From positions 12,755,501-12,819,500 of the forward strand of contig NC_088931.1 of the NCBI RefSeq assembly GCF_038396675.1: a stretch of DNA of 64,000 bases, given 5' to 3'. The stretch comes from Hydra vulgaris (Eukaryota; Cnidaria; Hydrozoa; Anthoathecata; Hydridae). The notes beneath the pieces are model-generated. The model ran no database searches and was not told where the DNA came from. It was given only the letters and a program-made list of their open reading frames with translations. Of the stretch, positions 9,751 through 21,370 are shown one piece after another. Position 1 is the first letter of the stretch, and each line of letters opens with the position of its first letter. The position numbers and the translations under genes were made by a program.

Positions 9751-11351
9751 CACTGTGAACCACAATAACCGCCAGGTTTGAAGTCTCCCCACACCCAATT
9801 TTTTTTTCTTATTAAGAAGTAACATAGTATATAACATTCAACATAGTATAAAACATTCATAACATAGTAACATAGTATAAAACATTCATAGTGACCTTTA
9901 AAAAACCTTGATCAGAATCCACAGCAACTCTTACAATTGTAGAAAGAGGGTCAATATTCCTTTCAGCGATTATATCATGTATAAACTCATCAATATTTTT
10001 AATATAAACCATTGATTTATTTACTATATCACCAGCTTCAACAAATTCTTCTTCTTTACATGAAAAATATTCATTCATTTCTGCTTTTAAAGCCTCTAAT
10101 TTTTTAACAATATTTCCTTCAATGCTACTTTGAAAGCCAAGACTTTTTCTAAATATAGAACACATTTTTTTGGTTTTACACTGAGATAGTTCTAAACATT
10201 TTATAAGTTCAATGATTGTTCCAAAAGATACTTGACTAAAATTAGCACAGTCACATTTATTGTCCGTAGTTCCGGCAACAATAGTTAATGGTTTCCCATG
10301 AGTAGCAATTGTGAATTTTTCACCTCTAAAAATATTTTCCTTTTCCATTTTTGTTTTTAAAATACTTGAAGCGACACGTTCTGCACTTGCTGATCCCAAT
10401 GCATATGCTGCATTAACTAAATTTTTCACAGCTTGAACATCACTACAAAGATGAATAATGCCTGACTTAACAACTCCATAACATTTTAAGCACATCCTTT
10501 CATTTTTATCTTCATTTAACTCAGAAGTAATAATGTTAATATCTTTTGATATTTCTGAAACATCTGAAGTTCTTCTGATATCTTGACGGTTTATCTAAAC
10601 AAACAAAAAAAACTAAAACTATATAAATTAGTAATATAAAAAATATAACTCAATAGAAATAAACACATCGATGACATATTAGTTCCTTAAACAAGCTGTT
10701 TAAATGTTTTTTTTTTTTCAAGTTTATTACAGTTGATTGAGACACGGCTCTTTCTTTTTTAAAAATTAATAAAAAATAAAACAACTTTATTTAATTAAAC
10801 ACTAAGTCTTAAATATAGTTTTTTATTAATTTTATCAACTAACCTGAGAAATTTGCTTTAGCCACTTATCAAGGTATTTTGTATCGCTTTTTTCCAAACA
10901 ATAAAGGTTTTTATAACAATTGCTACAAATAACTTTAGGATGGTTTGCTAAATTTTGATCATAGCTATCCCAAATAAAGGTTTTTATTTTTCTTCAATAG
11001 TTTAAGATATTTTATGAAGCTTTGCTGACTTTTTTCCAAAGATTTTAAAACAAACAGTACATAAATTGTTGACCGCCATTTAATAAAACTCAAGTCGTTG
11101 TGTACCAGAGTATGTCTAAAATCAAAATACGCCGGTATTTGATTAGCAAATTATAGCCTTTTTTTTTGAAAATGGCGGATATTTTTTAATTAAAAATTAT
11201 AATTTTGATTTTTTGATTTTCATACATTTTTCCATTCCCCTAGAGGTTTTTACTAACCAAATATTTATTTTCATACATACAACTAATTTTTTATGAAAAA
11301 AAATTTGATGTGGGGAGACTTCAAACCTGGAGGTCACTGTGGTTCATTGTG
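9751..11351 (-). mobile_element. TIR DNA element with intron-containing gene
   Basis: The ends match as inverted repeats over about 55 bases: 9751-9806 against 11296-11351, sharing AGGTTTGAAGTCTCCCCACA and starting CAC near the tip. The direct sequence CACT flanks or overlaps both ends, so a 4-bp target duplication is possible but not certain. The 1.6-kb interior holds one minus-strand gene with an intron. Superfamily not assigned. Confidence 0.7.
9857..11075 (-). pseudogene. Cys-rich two-exon gene of the TIR element
   Basis: Exon 1 lies at about 11075-10844 and exon 2 at 10594-9857, separated by a 249-base intron with a GT donor after CTCAG and a TTTAG acceptor. Exon 1 has zinc-ligand-like pairs (NLCTVCFKIFGKK and later VICSNCYKNLYCLEK) but needs a frameshift between them near 11005. 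Exon 2 is open for about 245 codons: MCLKCYGVVKSGIIHLCSD (another Cys/His cluster), a helical middle, a CDCANF motif, and near the end VAVDSDQGFLKVTMNV. I recall similar proteins as anonymous families in Hydra, but I cannot name one. Encoded between the TIRs, it is probably the element's own protein, and the VDSDQGF stretch may hold a catalytic Asp. Confidence 0.5.
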
Positions 11352-11850
11352 CACTCATACACACAAATGGTGCAAATAAGTGCAAAAAAAAAAAAGGTTT
11401 TCTAATCTGTAATCATCAGCAATTTCATAAAAAAAGTTTGAAACTGTATCTAAGTGAGGACATAAACAAAAAGCGCATTTGAAAAAAAAAATTAAAAAAA
11501 AATATTTTAAATGCACTTTTTTAAAAGACCTATTAGTAAAAAGACCTTTTTTAAGCACTTTAAAATTATTTTTTCATTACCAAAAGATAACGGCAAACCT
11601 AATTCAAGAATCCCTGAAAATTTTTTTAAATAAATTTCAGCTTTAACTCTATAAAAACAAAGTAGTACTACAGAGTTAATGGTCACTCCTACCCTAAAAA
11701 AACACGTGCATAAGATGGACCAGAGACTCCTTTATACATTACCATCAAAAAATGTTTCATAACGTTTTTTTTCAATTTTGTTAAATGTCCAGTTTTGAAG
11801 CATTTCTAACCCACTGTGCGTCGTAAAAAAATTTCAAAACGTCTATCTAT
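11352..11850. other. AT-rich flank, no supported gene
   Basis: Runs of A and T dominate. Short open frames here have no coding character. Nothing else seen. Confidence 0.5.
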
Positions 11851-12260
11851 CGCTGTAGCAAGTTATGATAAAATCGACTTATTAATAGGAGTTATTGGCG
11901 GCAGTTTCTAAGAGACTAGTGTTGGAGCTTATGTAGGCATAGTACTCACTGGACCGGCGCCGAATTATGGATTATTTCAGATTTACTCAATTTAATTCAA
12001 AAAAAGTATAACAGCAACAGCAAACGCTACCACATGTTATATACTTCAACCGCTGAAACCGGATCATTACTTCAAGAATTAATTTCTCGGGATATCGAGC
12101 TTTCAGTTCAAGAATTTACTACGCTTGAAGAGAAATTTAGAACATTTTTAAGATTAGTTAATATGGAGATTCAAAAAGTGTAAGCCGACGAAGTCGATAA
12201 CTGTCCTGAAACACTTCAAGTTATCCAAAGATATCTTTCTACGAAAAGAGCTTAAAAACT
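11850..12260 (+). pseudogene. Decayed ORF with hydrophobic Gly-rich segment
   Basis: One plus frame reads ISKRLSIAVASYDKIDLLIG followed by VIGGSF, a stop, then TSVGAYVGIVLTGPAPNYG. This is a Gly-rich hydrophobic segment like a membrane hairpin. Another frame further on reads LLQELISRDIELSVQEFTTL and EEKFRTFLRLVNMEIQKV, an amphipathic helix-rich tail. Stops and shifts break both. It is not recognised. Its style matches the other small ORFs from 1.8 to 9.1 kb, and I group it with them tentatively as remnants of one virus-like element. Confidence 0.3.
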
Positions 12261-12478
12261 AAATAAACACTCCAGCAGTCCGAATTTTTTATTGGCTCGA
12301 TAGGCGCTTGAACCTGAGAAGACGCTGTTTTAACTATTGTAGGAGTAGTTTAAGGCTGTTCATTATTTTATTCGCATAAATACATGAAAAAATACATGAC
12401 AACATTAGCAGCGTACGAATAAAATATCGTTAAAATTAACAGTAGACACTTTTAGTTTCTTTTTTAACTGATTTTTTC

Positions 12479-12787
12479 TTAGTCTTTTTCTTCTTCTTCT
12501 TCTTCTTCTTCTTCTTCTTCTTCTTCTTCTTCTTCTTCTTCTTCTTCTTCTTCTTCTTCTTCTTCTTCTTCTTCTTCTTCTTCTTCTTCTTCTTCTTCTT
12601 CTTCTTCTTCTTCTTCTTCTTCTTCTTCTTCTTCTTCTTCTTCTTCTTCTTCTTCTTCTTCTTCTTCTTCTTCTTCTTCTTCTTCTTCTTCTTCTTCTTC
12701 TTCTTCTTCTTCTTCTTCTTTCATTTTTAAGATTTTTTCTTTTTGCTTACGTATATCAGAGAGTAAGCTTGTTGTTTTTCTTTCCAT
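12479..12787 (-). repeat. (TTC)n microsatellite, poly-Glu ORF on minus strand
   Basis: About 77 uninterrupted TTC units (12487-12719). On the minus strand they extend a short ORF (MERKTTSLLSDIRKQKEKIL, then only Glu). The non-repeat lead is Lys-rich and has a similar Lys/Arg-rich stretch upstream in frame (DKALKAKSVKRVL) before a stop. It may be the edge of a basic protein gene into which the repeat grew, but the repeat itself explains the ORF length. Confidence 0.85.
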
Positions 12788-13139
12788 TTAGCAGCAGCAG
12801 CTACCAAGTACTCTTTTTACAGATTTTGCTTTAAGTGCTTTGTCTATTTTTTTTATACATATTTTATTTATATTTAATTGAGAAATTGCTAACAGTTGCT
12901 TAAAATTTTTAAGGAATGCTTACAATTTGTTCAAAATTGCAAACAATTATTGAGTTTGTGTTTCAATAACTAGTACGCATTCACCGATTACACCATGTAA
13001 CAAAATTTCACTTTATTCTATTCTTGGGATAAAAGTGTGTTATCCTAACCCTTTATGTCTATAACAGAAAATAAATCATTGCTATTCCAGAAAAACTTTG
13101 CTTCTGTGACTGAAAAAATAACGATTCATAGTTGAAGAG

Positions 13140-15095
13140 AAGTTATTTATTTGGTAAGGCATCAAGTTGTTTGCATGGGTTGCTTGCACCCAACTGATTT
13201 ATTCAGCTACATGTGCGGACAATTCATAAAGACGAGTGGAAAAATATTCAGAGGAAGCAAGTTGTATAATGTGCGAGGCCTACAAGGCATACCTCGGTCT
13301 GGGATAGAGACAAATCTTGGGCACCGCATTTCACATGCGAGCATTGCAAGAAAAAACTTGAAGGTAAACTGAACAGATGTTTCTCGCTTAAATGTGTTTT
13401 AATTTATTTTCATAAAATTTCAATGCGTTAGATCATTTGAAGGAGTTGTAATTTACAAAGTTTTGTCATAAGTCACGTACTTTTGGCGAATACGTTTCAT
13501 CTTGAAATCTTTCCATATTTTGAAATTTTTTGCCTAAAATTATTATAATTATATATTATTATGTGTTATGTTACAGGTTGGTTCAGAGGAGAAAAGCGAG
13601 CCATGAAGTGCGCCCGTGACTTAGTGGTTAGAGCACTTGCTGTATAAGCAGGAGATCCAGGTTCGAAACGAGCTCTGGACATATTTTCGCGTCACGGTAA
13701 GGAAGGAGGCGTGAACTTCCTGATTAAATGCACTTCCGCGGTGCTCTGTGACAAGACCGTTAGGACTTCTTGGGACACCTGAAATAAAAAAAAAATAAAA
13801 AATAAAAAAGTTTGCTACCCCGCGAGTTTGGCGAGAGCCGACGGACCACTCAAGTAACTGCAACTTCTGCATGGTAAATCCCCAAAAATTGTCGCATCGG
13901 CAAAAATTCCCTTCAGATTGTTTATCCAGACATAACTTCTTCCAACGCCATAGTATCACACAGCCCTGATATGCCTTTTCATCATATTTATGAGACAGTA
14001 GCAAGTCAGATAGCGAGGTAGATACTGGAGATATGAACTACGATTCTGCAGATGAAGTTGAGTATAAAAAGCCGTACTTCCCTCACCAGAAAGACGTGAA
14101 CAATTTAATTTGGGACCTCAAACTTACGAAATCAAATGCTGAGCTTCTGATATCCAGGCTCAAACAGTGGAACTTGGCTGATGATCGTACAACTCATCAA
14201 AGATTCTTTAACTTCTTCAGTCAACGTAATGGGCTGTGCTTCTGCAACAATGTTTCCGGTCTATTCCAGGCTATAGGTACTGCATGTATTCTTATTGAAT
14301 AGCGCCTATTCATAGACAGTTCATCCTGGAGTCTTAAAGCCGTGTGGCTTCATAATCGAAACAACTACTTGTCTCTCCCGATGGCCCACTCTGTACATCT
14401 CAAAGAGGACTACGCCAGTGTCAAAATGTTGCTGAGTGCAATAAAGTATGACGACTACGGTTAGGAGGTCATCGATGACTTCAAAATGGTCTCATTTTTC
14501 ATGCAAAGTGGGAGCCACTGATAGAACCTCATAAATTGCTAATGCCACCTCTGCACATCAAGTTAGGCTTTATTAAGCAATTTGTCACTACTCTTGACAA
14601 GGAGTCAGCAGCATTTCACTTCCTCCAAGACCTTTTTCCAAAACTGTCCGAGGCTAAGGTCAGGGCTGGTATATTAGTTGGAGCACAGATAAAAAAGATC
14701 ATAGAACGTGAGGATTTTGCAAAGCTGTTGAACGGGACGGGGAAAGCGGTTTGGAGCAGTTTTGTTGCAGTTGTTTAAGGCTTCCTAGGTAACCACAAAG
14801 CTGTAAACTATGTGGGATTGGTGCAAACTCTCATAAAGAATTACACTAAATGGGATGCAGAATGTCTCTGAACATCCATATTCTTGATTCGTATCTCAAC
14901 AAACTCAAGGAGAACATGGGCATTTACTCCGATGAGCAAGGCGAGCGCTTTCATTAAGACTTATTGGACTTTGAACGTCGTTATCAAGGACAGTATAACG
15001 AAAATATGATAGGGCGACTACATTTGGGGGCCACTTCGAGAGAGCGATTTACAAGCACAATTGTAAATCTAGAAAATCTAAACATTTTTTGAACC
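13140..15095 (+). pseudogene. Relic of an unnamed transposon-like gene family, copy 1
   Basis: Three separated pieces lie in order. The first (13150-13372) contains FSYMCGQFIKTS and degenerate following text, the N-terminal Cys-containing region of this family. Around 13810-14300 lies NLIWDLKLTKSNAELLISRL and QRNGLCFCNN. From about 14300 to 15090 come LFIDSSSWSLKAVWLHN, LLMPPLHIKLGFIKQFV, SEAKVRAGILVGAQI and FERAIYKHN-like text. The same blocks recur on the minus strand at 48.9-49.9 kb (LFIDSSKRSLKAVLLH, PPLHIKLGLVKNFAKAL), so the family identity is internal evidence. Homologues are common anonymous proteins in arthropods and cnidarians, to my recollection. Many stops and shifts, and a SINE inside at 13.6 kb, show decay. 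Catalytic residues are uncertain. Confidence 0.6.
13608..13808 (+). repeat. tRNA-derived SINE with A-rich tail
   Basis: The A box region (GTGACTTAGTGGTTAGAGC) and B box (GGTTCGAAACG) lie at the normal spacing, followed by a ~110-base unrelated body ending in GGACACCTG and an A-rich tail (13788-13808). The full tRNA-like head lacks normal 3' tRNA pairing, so this is a SINE and not a tRNA gene. It splits the pseudogene in which it lies. Confidence 0.8.
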
Positions 15096-15428
15096 TTGTT
15101 GAGTGGTTTTCGACTATGTTTATCTATTCCTTGTGCATTTTTTATTTTTACCTGATCTTAATGACGAAATTGAAAAAAATCGTTCTTTTTCACAAAAAAA
15201 CAATTATTATTCGTGCTATTGTCGTATAAGGAAAGTTTGTGCTTAATGAAGTCATTTTTTCACAGATCTTAGACATAAGCAATTGAAATATAACACTTAG
15301 AAGCCAGAAACAGAAATTGTGTTACATAGTGTTATTAAAGATAATAAATCTGGTGAAAAAAATTAAAACTTTAACTTATTTATAGTAAAACCATGTTTAA
15401 AGTCATGCCAACAAACTCCATTTGCTTT

Positions 15429-15674
15429 TTAAGTAATATATGATTTCGTTCCATCATATTCATGAGAGCCAGCATGTATTATTAGGCTCGGTTCCCCTTT
15501 ATTGGTTATAGAATGTGCATCAACATCTGGACATTCTATATAAAACATAGTTTTTGGTGGTGTAGGTAGTGCAGCTTTACATATAATTTTATACACTTCA
15601 AGTCTTGAACTAAAAGAAGTGCGAAGAGTTTCTTTTAAAATATATTTTACGCTTGACCGTCCTTTATCAGACAG
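15429..15674 (-). CDS. Unrecognised 81-codon open fragment
   Basis: Open without ATG from LSDKGRSSVKYILKETLRTS to a stop at 15429-15431. It includes PTPPKTMFYIECPDVDAHSI and IIHAGSHEYDGTKSYIT. Codon use and composition look protein-like, unlike the surrounding AT-rich DNA, so it is probably one exon or fragment of a transposon protein. I do not recognise it. It lies just past the transposon-family relic but on the opposite strand. Confidence 0.35.
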   Translation of the reverse strand: MSDKGRSSVKYILKETLRTSFSSRLEVYKIICKAALPTPPKTMFYIECPDVDAHSITNKGEPSLIIHAGSHEYDGTKSYIT

Positions 15675-17065
15675 TTAAATAAAAAGTTTTCTATGCGATA
15701 TTTTATTGTTGATTGTTACTATATTCCGATTGCTTATTTATTATTTTTCAGAAAGATTTAGCTCAGGATTGCTTATTAAATTTTCTGGATTGTTATAAAT
15801 TTCTTGAGGTTGTTGTTTATACTTTATAAATCAATAAATTAAAAAATGAGGAGGGCGGACGTGTGAATCTGTAAAAAGTACTGACTGTCTTTATATAAAA
15901 TCTTTACAAATAAAAAATCTTTTTTTCTTTAAAACACTTTACTAAAATAATACGCAATAAAACTTGTTAATCTAAAAAATATTTTCTTTGTATTTTGTAA
16001 ATATTTTACATGGTAGTTGAGAGAAGTAATAGAATTATGTTATACACAAGCTCAAAAGACAAGCTAACTCGGAAAACATCTACTTTTTGTTGTTTCGCAA
16101 AAGTAATGTAAGTAAAAGTAACATATAACAACTTGAACGTTTTGTTGGTTTTTTTTAAAAATGCGCGGTTTATAAAATGACTATAAAAATGTGACTAAAA
16201 GATGTGCATTTTTTGCTTGTGGGTCTTTATTATTTTATATTTTTTGTTGAAATATTTTAAAAAAATACACAAATCCTACAATGATAGAACGCATATTTTT
16301 GAAACAAATAAATGAATTTTATAAATATGCATAATAACTTTAACGTTTATTGCAATAAAAATTTTTGAAAATTTCCGAAAACTTTGAGCAAAATTTCCTG
16401 AAAAATTTCCGGAAATTTTCAACTATAGGATTAGCTGAAAAAAATTTAGTCTTATTTGAGTTGATTCTCTCTCTCAAAAAAAAAAAAATATTTTAGTCTT
16501 ATCTTAATTTAGTCTTATCTGAGATGATTCTCTCTCAAAAAAAGAAAAATATCTATTTATTTTATTTTCATTGCAAAATCATAAGTTTAATGTTTAATTT
16601 TATAAAAAAGTTAAAAAAAAAAATAACTTTGAAAATATGTTTCATTTTAGCACTAGACGTTTGGGTTACATGAGGGCTCCGAACTGGGATTAAAGTAATA
16701 GTAGTAATAGGACAACTTCAATGGAAATTCTTAAAATTTTGTAGAACAATAACAACAAATATTCTTAATATTGCAAAAATAGTGTATAAAATATATTCCT
16801 GGCTAACAACCTGACATTGCAACAAGTCAACAAATGTAAACAGTTTTAAGAACAAATTAGACAAATATTTAACATTAAAAAAATTACCTTAATAAGTTAT
16901 TTTTTAATACTAATAAAAAGAAAAAAAAATTAATTTTTTACTTTTGGTCTTAAATTTTCTTAAATTTCTTTTTTTCTTTTTCTTTTCTTAAATTTAATTT
17001 TTTTTCTTAAATTTAATTTTTTAAATTTAAATTTAATTTTAAATTTAATTTGAAAAGTTAATTTT
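15675..17065. other. AT-rich intergenic DNA
   Basis: No coding frame of note. There is a ~60-base direct duplication near 16440-16550 (TTAGTCTTAT...GATTCTCTCTC) and a cluster of GAAATTTTC-like words near 16370-16425. Confidence 0.5.
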
Positions 17066-17225
17066 GATAATTTAAAAATTTAATAATTGAAAAAATTTAA
17101 TAATTGAAAAAATTTAATAATTGAAAAAATTTATTAATTGAAAAAATTTAATAATTGAAAAAATTTAATAATTAATTAATTAATTAATTAATAATAATTG
17201 AAAAAATTTAATAATTGAAAATTTA
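17066..17225. repeat. Tandem ~17-bp AT-rich repeat
   Basis: About eight head-to-tail copies of TTTAATAATTGAAAAAA with small indels, partly replaced by TTAA runs. Confidence 0.8.
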
Positions 17226-17802
17226 TTTTTAATTTCTTAAATCTAATTTTTTACTTTTGGTCTTAAGTCTTATAAGTAATTTTTGTTTAAATTTTTTATT
17301 CTTTTTATTTGTATATATCTACATTATCAAAAGCGAGTTGTCAAAATGAGTTTCTAATTCACTCGCTGTTAACGCATAGCTACATTTTATCTACTACTAC
17401 TAAATTATAATAATATTTTTAATAATATAGTAGTTACTACATTATTATAATTTATAATAGTTTTTAAGCAAGTACAATGAAAGCACATTTGTTCTCACAT
17501 TTTAAAATCATAACACAGATACTTTAAATATTATGTATAAAAAAGGTCATTAAAAAATCTGCAGATTTTTGTTTTATGTTGTCTCACATTAGCATAATAT
17601 AAAATAGATATAAGCATGTAAGTTTGCTATAGAACCATTTTATAATAATAAATAAATAAATCTTCAAATGAACTATAATAGAAAAGAATATATTTAACTT
17701 CAATATAATATTGCATACTAAATGACATCTTGAAAATATTTAATATAATATTAAATGACTTTTAGATGTCCTTTAATATTTAACAAGATATCTTGCTATA
17801 CT
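17226..17802. other. AT-rich intergenic DNA, no gene seen
   Basis: Only short AT palindromes (for example around 17395-17460). Nothing codable. Confidence 0.5.
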
Positions 17803-18025
17803 GTAGCATAGCCTTAAGTAAAGGATAAACTATGTAAAGTTAGACTTTACTTTAAACACTTTAAAAGAAATAAGACTGTATACAGTCTTGTAGACTACAT
17901 GTAGTACATGTAGATTATAGGTATAATTTCTTTTAACGTGTTTAAAGTCAAGTCTAACTTTACTTAAGACATAGTTATTGGTTTTTACTAGTAAAATCTA
18001 ATAACTATGCTATATACTACAATAC
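17803..18025. repeat. Foldback (long imperfect palindrome) element
   Basis: The left arm from about 17803 (ACTGTAGCATAG, later AAAGTTAGACTTTACTTTAA) is reverse-complementary to the right arm ending near 18025 (TAACTATGCTATATACTAC). Arms are roughly 90 bases with gaps. The centre has nested smaller palindromes (GACTGTATACAGTC and CTACATGTAGTACATGTAG). This is a likely MITE of the foldback type. Confidence 0.7.
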
Positions 18026-18167
18026 ACTATTTTAGTATACAAATATATTTACAAAATACAAATACTATAAAAGTATACTGAAAGCGTGTTGCTAAAGTGG
18101 CGGTTAATATCGCCGTACTAATCTTCAAAATTGGCTTAAATGGCGGTAAATCCAAATTGAAGAAAAC

Positions 18168-18337
18168 TACAGTTATGGACAAAATAATAGTAGTGTGATT
18201 AAAATTAACAAATTAATATTATTATCTTTAAACAGTTACTGAAAATGAAATCGTAATACTGGATTATTATTTAAATAGGTGTGAGATGATAAACTAATTA
18301 GTAAAAATTTTAAATTTTTGCCTTTATTTATAATAGT
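18168..18337. mobile_element. Tc1/mariner terminus fragment
   Basis: The words ACAGTTATGGACAAAATAAT and AGTAGTGTG match, with few changes, the inverted repeat at the right tip of the Tc1 element ending near 27876. No second end belongs to it here, so it is a solo end or the left end of a larger mariner interrupted by the 8-kb insertion that follows. Confidence 0.5.
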
Positions 18338-18692
18338 TATATGGGCAATTCCACGGCGGAAACTGAAAAAGTAGTCAAATTTTAAACTCTTTTTTGTCAG
18401 TTTTTAACAAATAAATATTGATGTAGACACGTGAAAGTTTATTTAAAATATACCTTAATAAATGTATTTAAGTCATTTTTATGGTGCCGAAAGTTACGGT
18501 TTTTCTCATTGATGCATGTTAAAAAAGTACCACTGTAAAATGTTATTTTACCCATGATTTCTTTTGTATATTCCGAAATATTTTAAAGTGATAATAGAGC
18601 TAAGATGTTCAATTTCTTGTTGGTCAGATTTTTTTCTTTAAAAAATAAATATATTTCAAAAAAATAATAAAATAACTTTTGCAATTTTTATG

Positions 18693-18874
18693 TAACGTAA
18701 GTTAAAAAAAAATATGATCAAGTTTTGTTTTTTCTAAAATTTAATTTGAAAACTTAAATTTTGTAATATTATATGTGAAAGAATATTAAATCTTATATTT
18801 AAACATTAAGATTTTTGAATAACGATGCTTAGTTAAGGCACATTTTAACTTTGAATTTGTGTAACGTAAGTTAA
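18693..18874. repeat. Left subterminal 13-mer sites
   Basis: TAACGTAAGTTAA occurs at 18693-18705 and 18862-18874, 355-537 bases inside the left end of the 8-kb transposon. The same word recurs near the right end, so these are candidate transposase-binding sites. The core GTTACG also appears near 18492 and 18980. Confidence 0.55.
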
Positions 18875-19077
18875 AACTGCATTTATTTACAAAAGTGTTA
18901 GCGCTTTTTTCGTAAAATTTTTTAACATAAAAAAAACGTTTTTCATCGCAACTCCCAAGCGGTTTGAAAAAAACAGAAAATTTTTAAAGTTACGGTTGTT
19001 TATAAAAACGAAAACTATTTTACATCGCAATTCCCTAAAGGTTTTTTTTTTATTCTTTATACGTCAATAAGTTTTGA

Positions 19078-19236
19078 TCGCTGATCTCAATATATATTTT
19101 GTTATGTAGTTATATTTTATAGTTATATTTTGTTATATAGTTATATGTTATATAGTTATATTTTATATGTTATATAGTTATATAGTTATATTTTATATGT
19201 TATATAGTTATATAGTTATATTTTGAGATCAGTGGT
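19078..19236. repeat. Small foldback element with (TTATATAG)-type tandem core
   Basis: Inverted arms CGCTGATCTCAA (19078-19089) and TTGAGATCAGTG (from 19223) flank a core of repeated TTATATAGTTATATTTTATA. It sits immediately upstream of the transposase gene, where it may affect the promoter region. Confidence 0.65.
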
Positions 19237-19282
19237 TTTGATTCATTAAAAGTTATTCAAGCAAAGCTTAGCAAAATTTGCT

Positions 19283-20990
19283 TTGCATTTTAAAATGGCT
19301 AAAAGTTCTAAACAGAGAGTTAAAACTTATCAAGCTGCTTATCGCCAGCGTGATTCCGAACGAAAAAAATATATGAATGCTGATCACCAAAAAGCTCATC
19401 GTCAACGAATAAAACAAGATCCGGAAAAAAAAATGAAAGAAAGAGAAAAAATAAAGGTAAGAGTCCGAAAGTATCGAATCAAAAAGAAAGATTCCGCAAA
19501 AACAGTTAATTTTTCTATCATTATGAGTGTTCAAACAAAAGGAAAATTGCTCAAGAAAGCCCAAAAATCATTGCCCAAAGATCCCGCACAACGTTACGAA
19601 GTCCTAGCCACATTGCTGAATGGATCATTCAACAAAGAAACTACTCTTCCATTAAATAGCGTGAATAATCCAGCTTTAACTGAAGTAGAAATAAAAGTAA
19701 AAAGGTTTTACTGCGAAGATGACATTAGTCGACTGTCTCCAAATGACTTTGCATCAGTAATTGAAAATGGAAAGAAGATTAAGATCCAAGTTCGTCACCT
19801 TCTTTTAACCATGAAAGAAGCGTACCAGTTTTTTAAACATGATCACTTAAATATCATGATTGGATTAAGCAGGTTTTGTGAACTACGACCAGTAAACGTT
19901 CGATCTATTGCAAATTTGCCTCATAATGTATGCGTTTGTACTTACCACGAAAATATGCGATTTGCTTTGGATTCCTTGGTGAAAGTTGATCGTTTACTGT
20001 TGTCTAACATTAAAATTGGGAAAGATATGTCTCAAAATTTTGTTTGTAAGGACTCATTAAATGATTGTTTCTACAACAAATGCAACAAATGCAAAGATCT
20101 AAAGTTTTTCCAGCAATTCCTGGCCACCATTGAACCCCTTAACTTTGAAACAAGTTGGTACCAATGGCAGAAACCAAATAAAAAGCGTTACGCTGTAATC
20201 GAAAAAGTTAATAAGTTTGGAAGTGGTAAAGAATTGATTGCTCACATTATGAGTATGAGAGAAAAATTCACAACTCATGCCAATATCAAGGATAACAAAT
20301 CTAAATGTTTTAAACTAAGCATTACTAAATCCACAAATCCATCATTGAGTATTACTACTATTCAGGTTGACTATGCAGAAAATTTTAAGTGTTTTAGTCA
20401 GAATGAGCCTCAAGCAGCACAATATGGCCAAAATCAAATTTCTCTTTTAACTGCAGCTATCTGGCAAAAAAATCTTAAAACTTTCACCATTGCATCTGAC
20501 TCTCTGGATCACACAAAGACCTCTTTAATTGCAAATTTGGATAAGTTATCAGTGTTTATTTCATTTAATACCCAAGAAATTCACATTTTTAGCGAAAATG
20601 CTACATCGCAGTTTATAAATAAAGTCGTGATGAGCGCAATAATGCACTTTAAAACGAAATTTAACAGAACAATATTTTGGCATTTTTTTGCAGCAATGCA
20701 CGGCAAAGGAGTTGTCGATGGCGTTGGGGCTACTGTAGGGCGTTTGGCAACTAACAAAGTAAAGTCTGGAAAAATTGAAATCCAATCAGCTAATGATTTT
20801 GTGAATGCTATTAATTCAAGACATAAATGTCAAAGTTCTATATTGGTCAGAGGAAGAAAAGTCAGCGCGTAATTGTGCACTCAAACTATCTCAAATTATC
20901 CAGCAAGCCAAAAAAGTGAAAGATATCTCTAAATCCGACTACTTTTATGTCGGTAAGAGCCAGATCATAGCGGAAAAAACTTCACCGTGA
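19283..20990 (+). pseudogene. DDE-like transposase of the 8-kb element, one frameshift
   Basis: A 529-codon frame (19283-20872), with an in-frame alternative start at 19295, opens with a strongly basic, coiled N-terminus (residues 1-70, AYRQRDSERKKYMNADHQKA) typical of a DNA-binding arm. A Cys-rich middle follows (VCVCTYHENM, FYNKCNKCKDL). The C-terminal third has acidic motifs that probably form the catalytic core: IQVDYAENFKC, FTIASDSLDHTKTS and FAAMHGKGVVDGVG. I recall this arrangement from an anonymous transposase family in cnidarians and molluscs. Near codon 515 the frame is lost. The correct end continues in another frame (LYWSEEEKSARNCALKLSQI to 20990), a single indel near 20835. Otherwise the gene is intact, hence a recent insertion. 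Expression probably starts just inside the left end. Confidence 0.7.
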
Positions 20991-21103
20991 CGTATTTAGT
21001 ATTTAAAACAAATAAAAGGATGTAACCATTTTTATTTTAAATTATATTCTTATTCATTTTATATTTTTGTTTTCCTAAAACAAATGGTTTGTAAATGGAA
21101 TTA

Positions 21104-21240
21104 AGGGGGCGTCCATAAAGTATGTCACCCAATATTTGTCATTTTTAAACACCTGCCTCCTGTCACAAACAATCAGATATATATGCACCCCTCTCTTATT
21201 AAAAGTATGTCGCATATTTCAGCACCCCCCAAAAAAAATA
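21104..21240. repeat. MITE-like end, CCATAAA type
   Basis: GGGGGCGTCCATAAAGTATG followed by TCACCC, then a C-rich block near 21220. The same architecture (GGG..GTCCATAAA..ATGTCA, G/C-runs 50-80 bases inside) appears at 48.3, 59.2, 59.8 and 61.8 kb. The matching second end is not clear here. Confidence 0.5.
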
Positions 21241-21370
21241 ACACAAAACAACCAACAGCAAACAAACCTTTTTTCACGTTCTTGAAACTAAATGAAATTA
21301 AATATTTTGATTCTATCCACTTTGGTGTTTTCAAAATTGTTCGAGCAGTTTTAGCGTCAAAATCTTTTTA

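Noticed and set aside
12479..12787. 102-codon acidic ORF
   Set aside because: Over 75 of its residues are Glu from a TTC microsatellite. Only the short lead could be real.
13608..13690. tRNA gene
   Set aside because: A and B boxes are present, but the 3' half does not form an acceptor stem and an A-rich tail follows, so it is a SINE.
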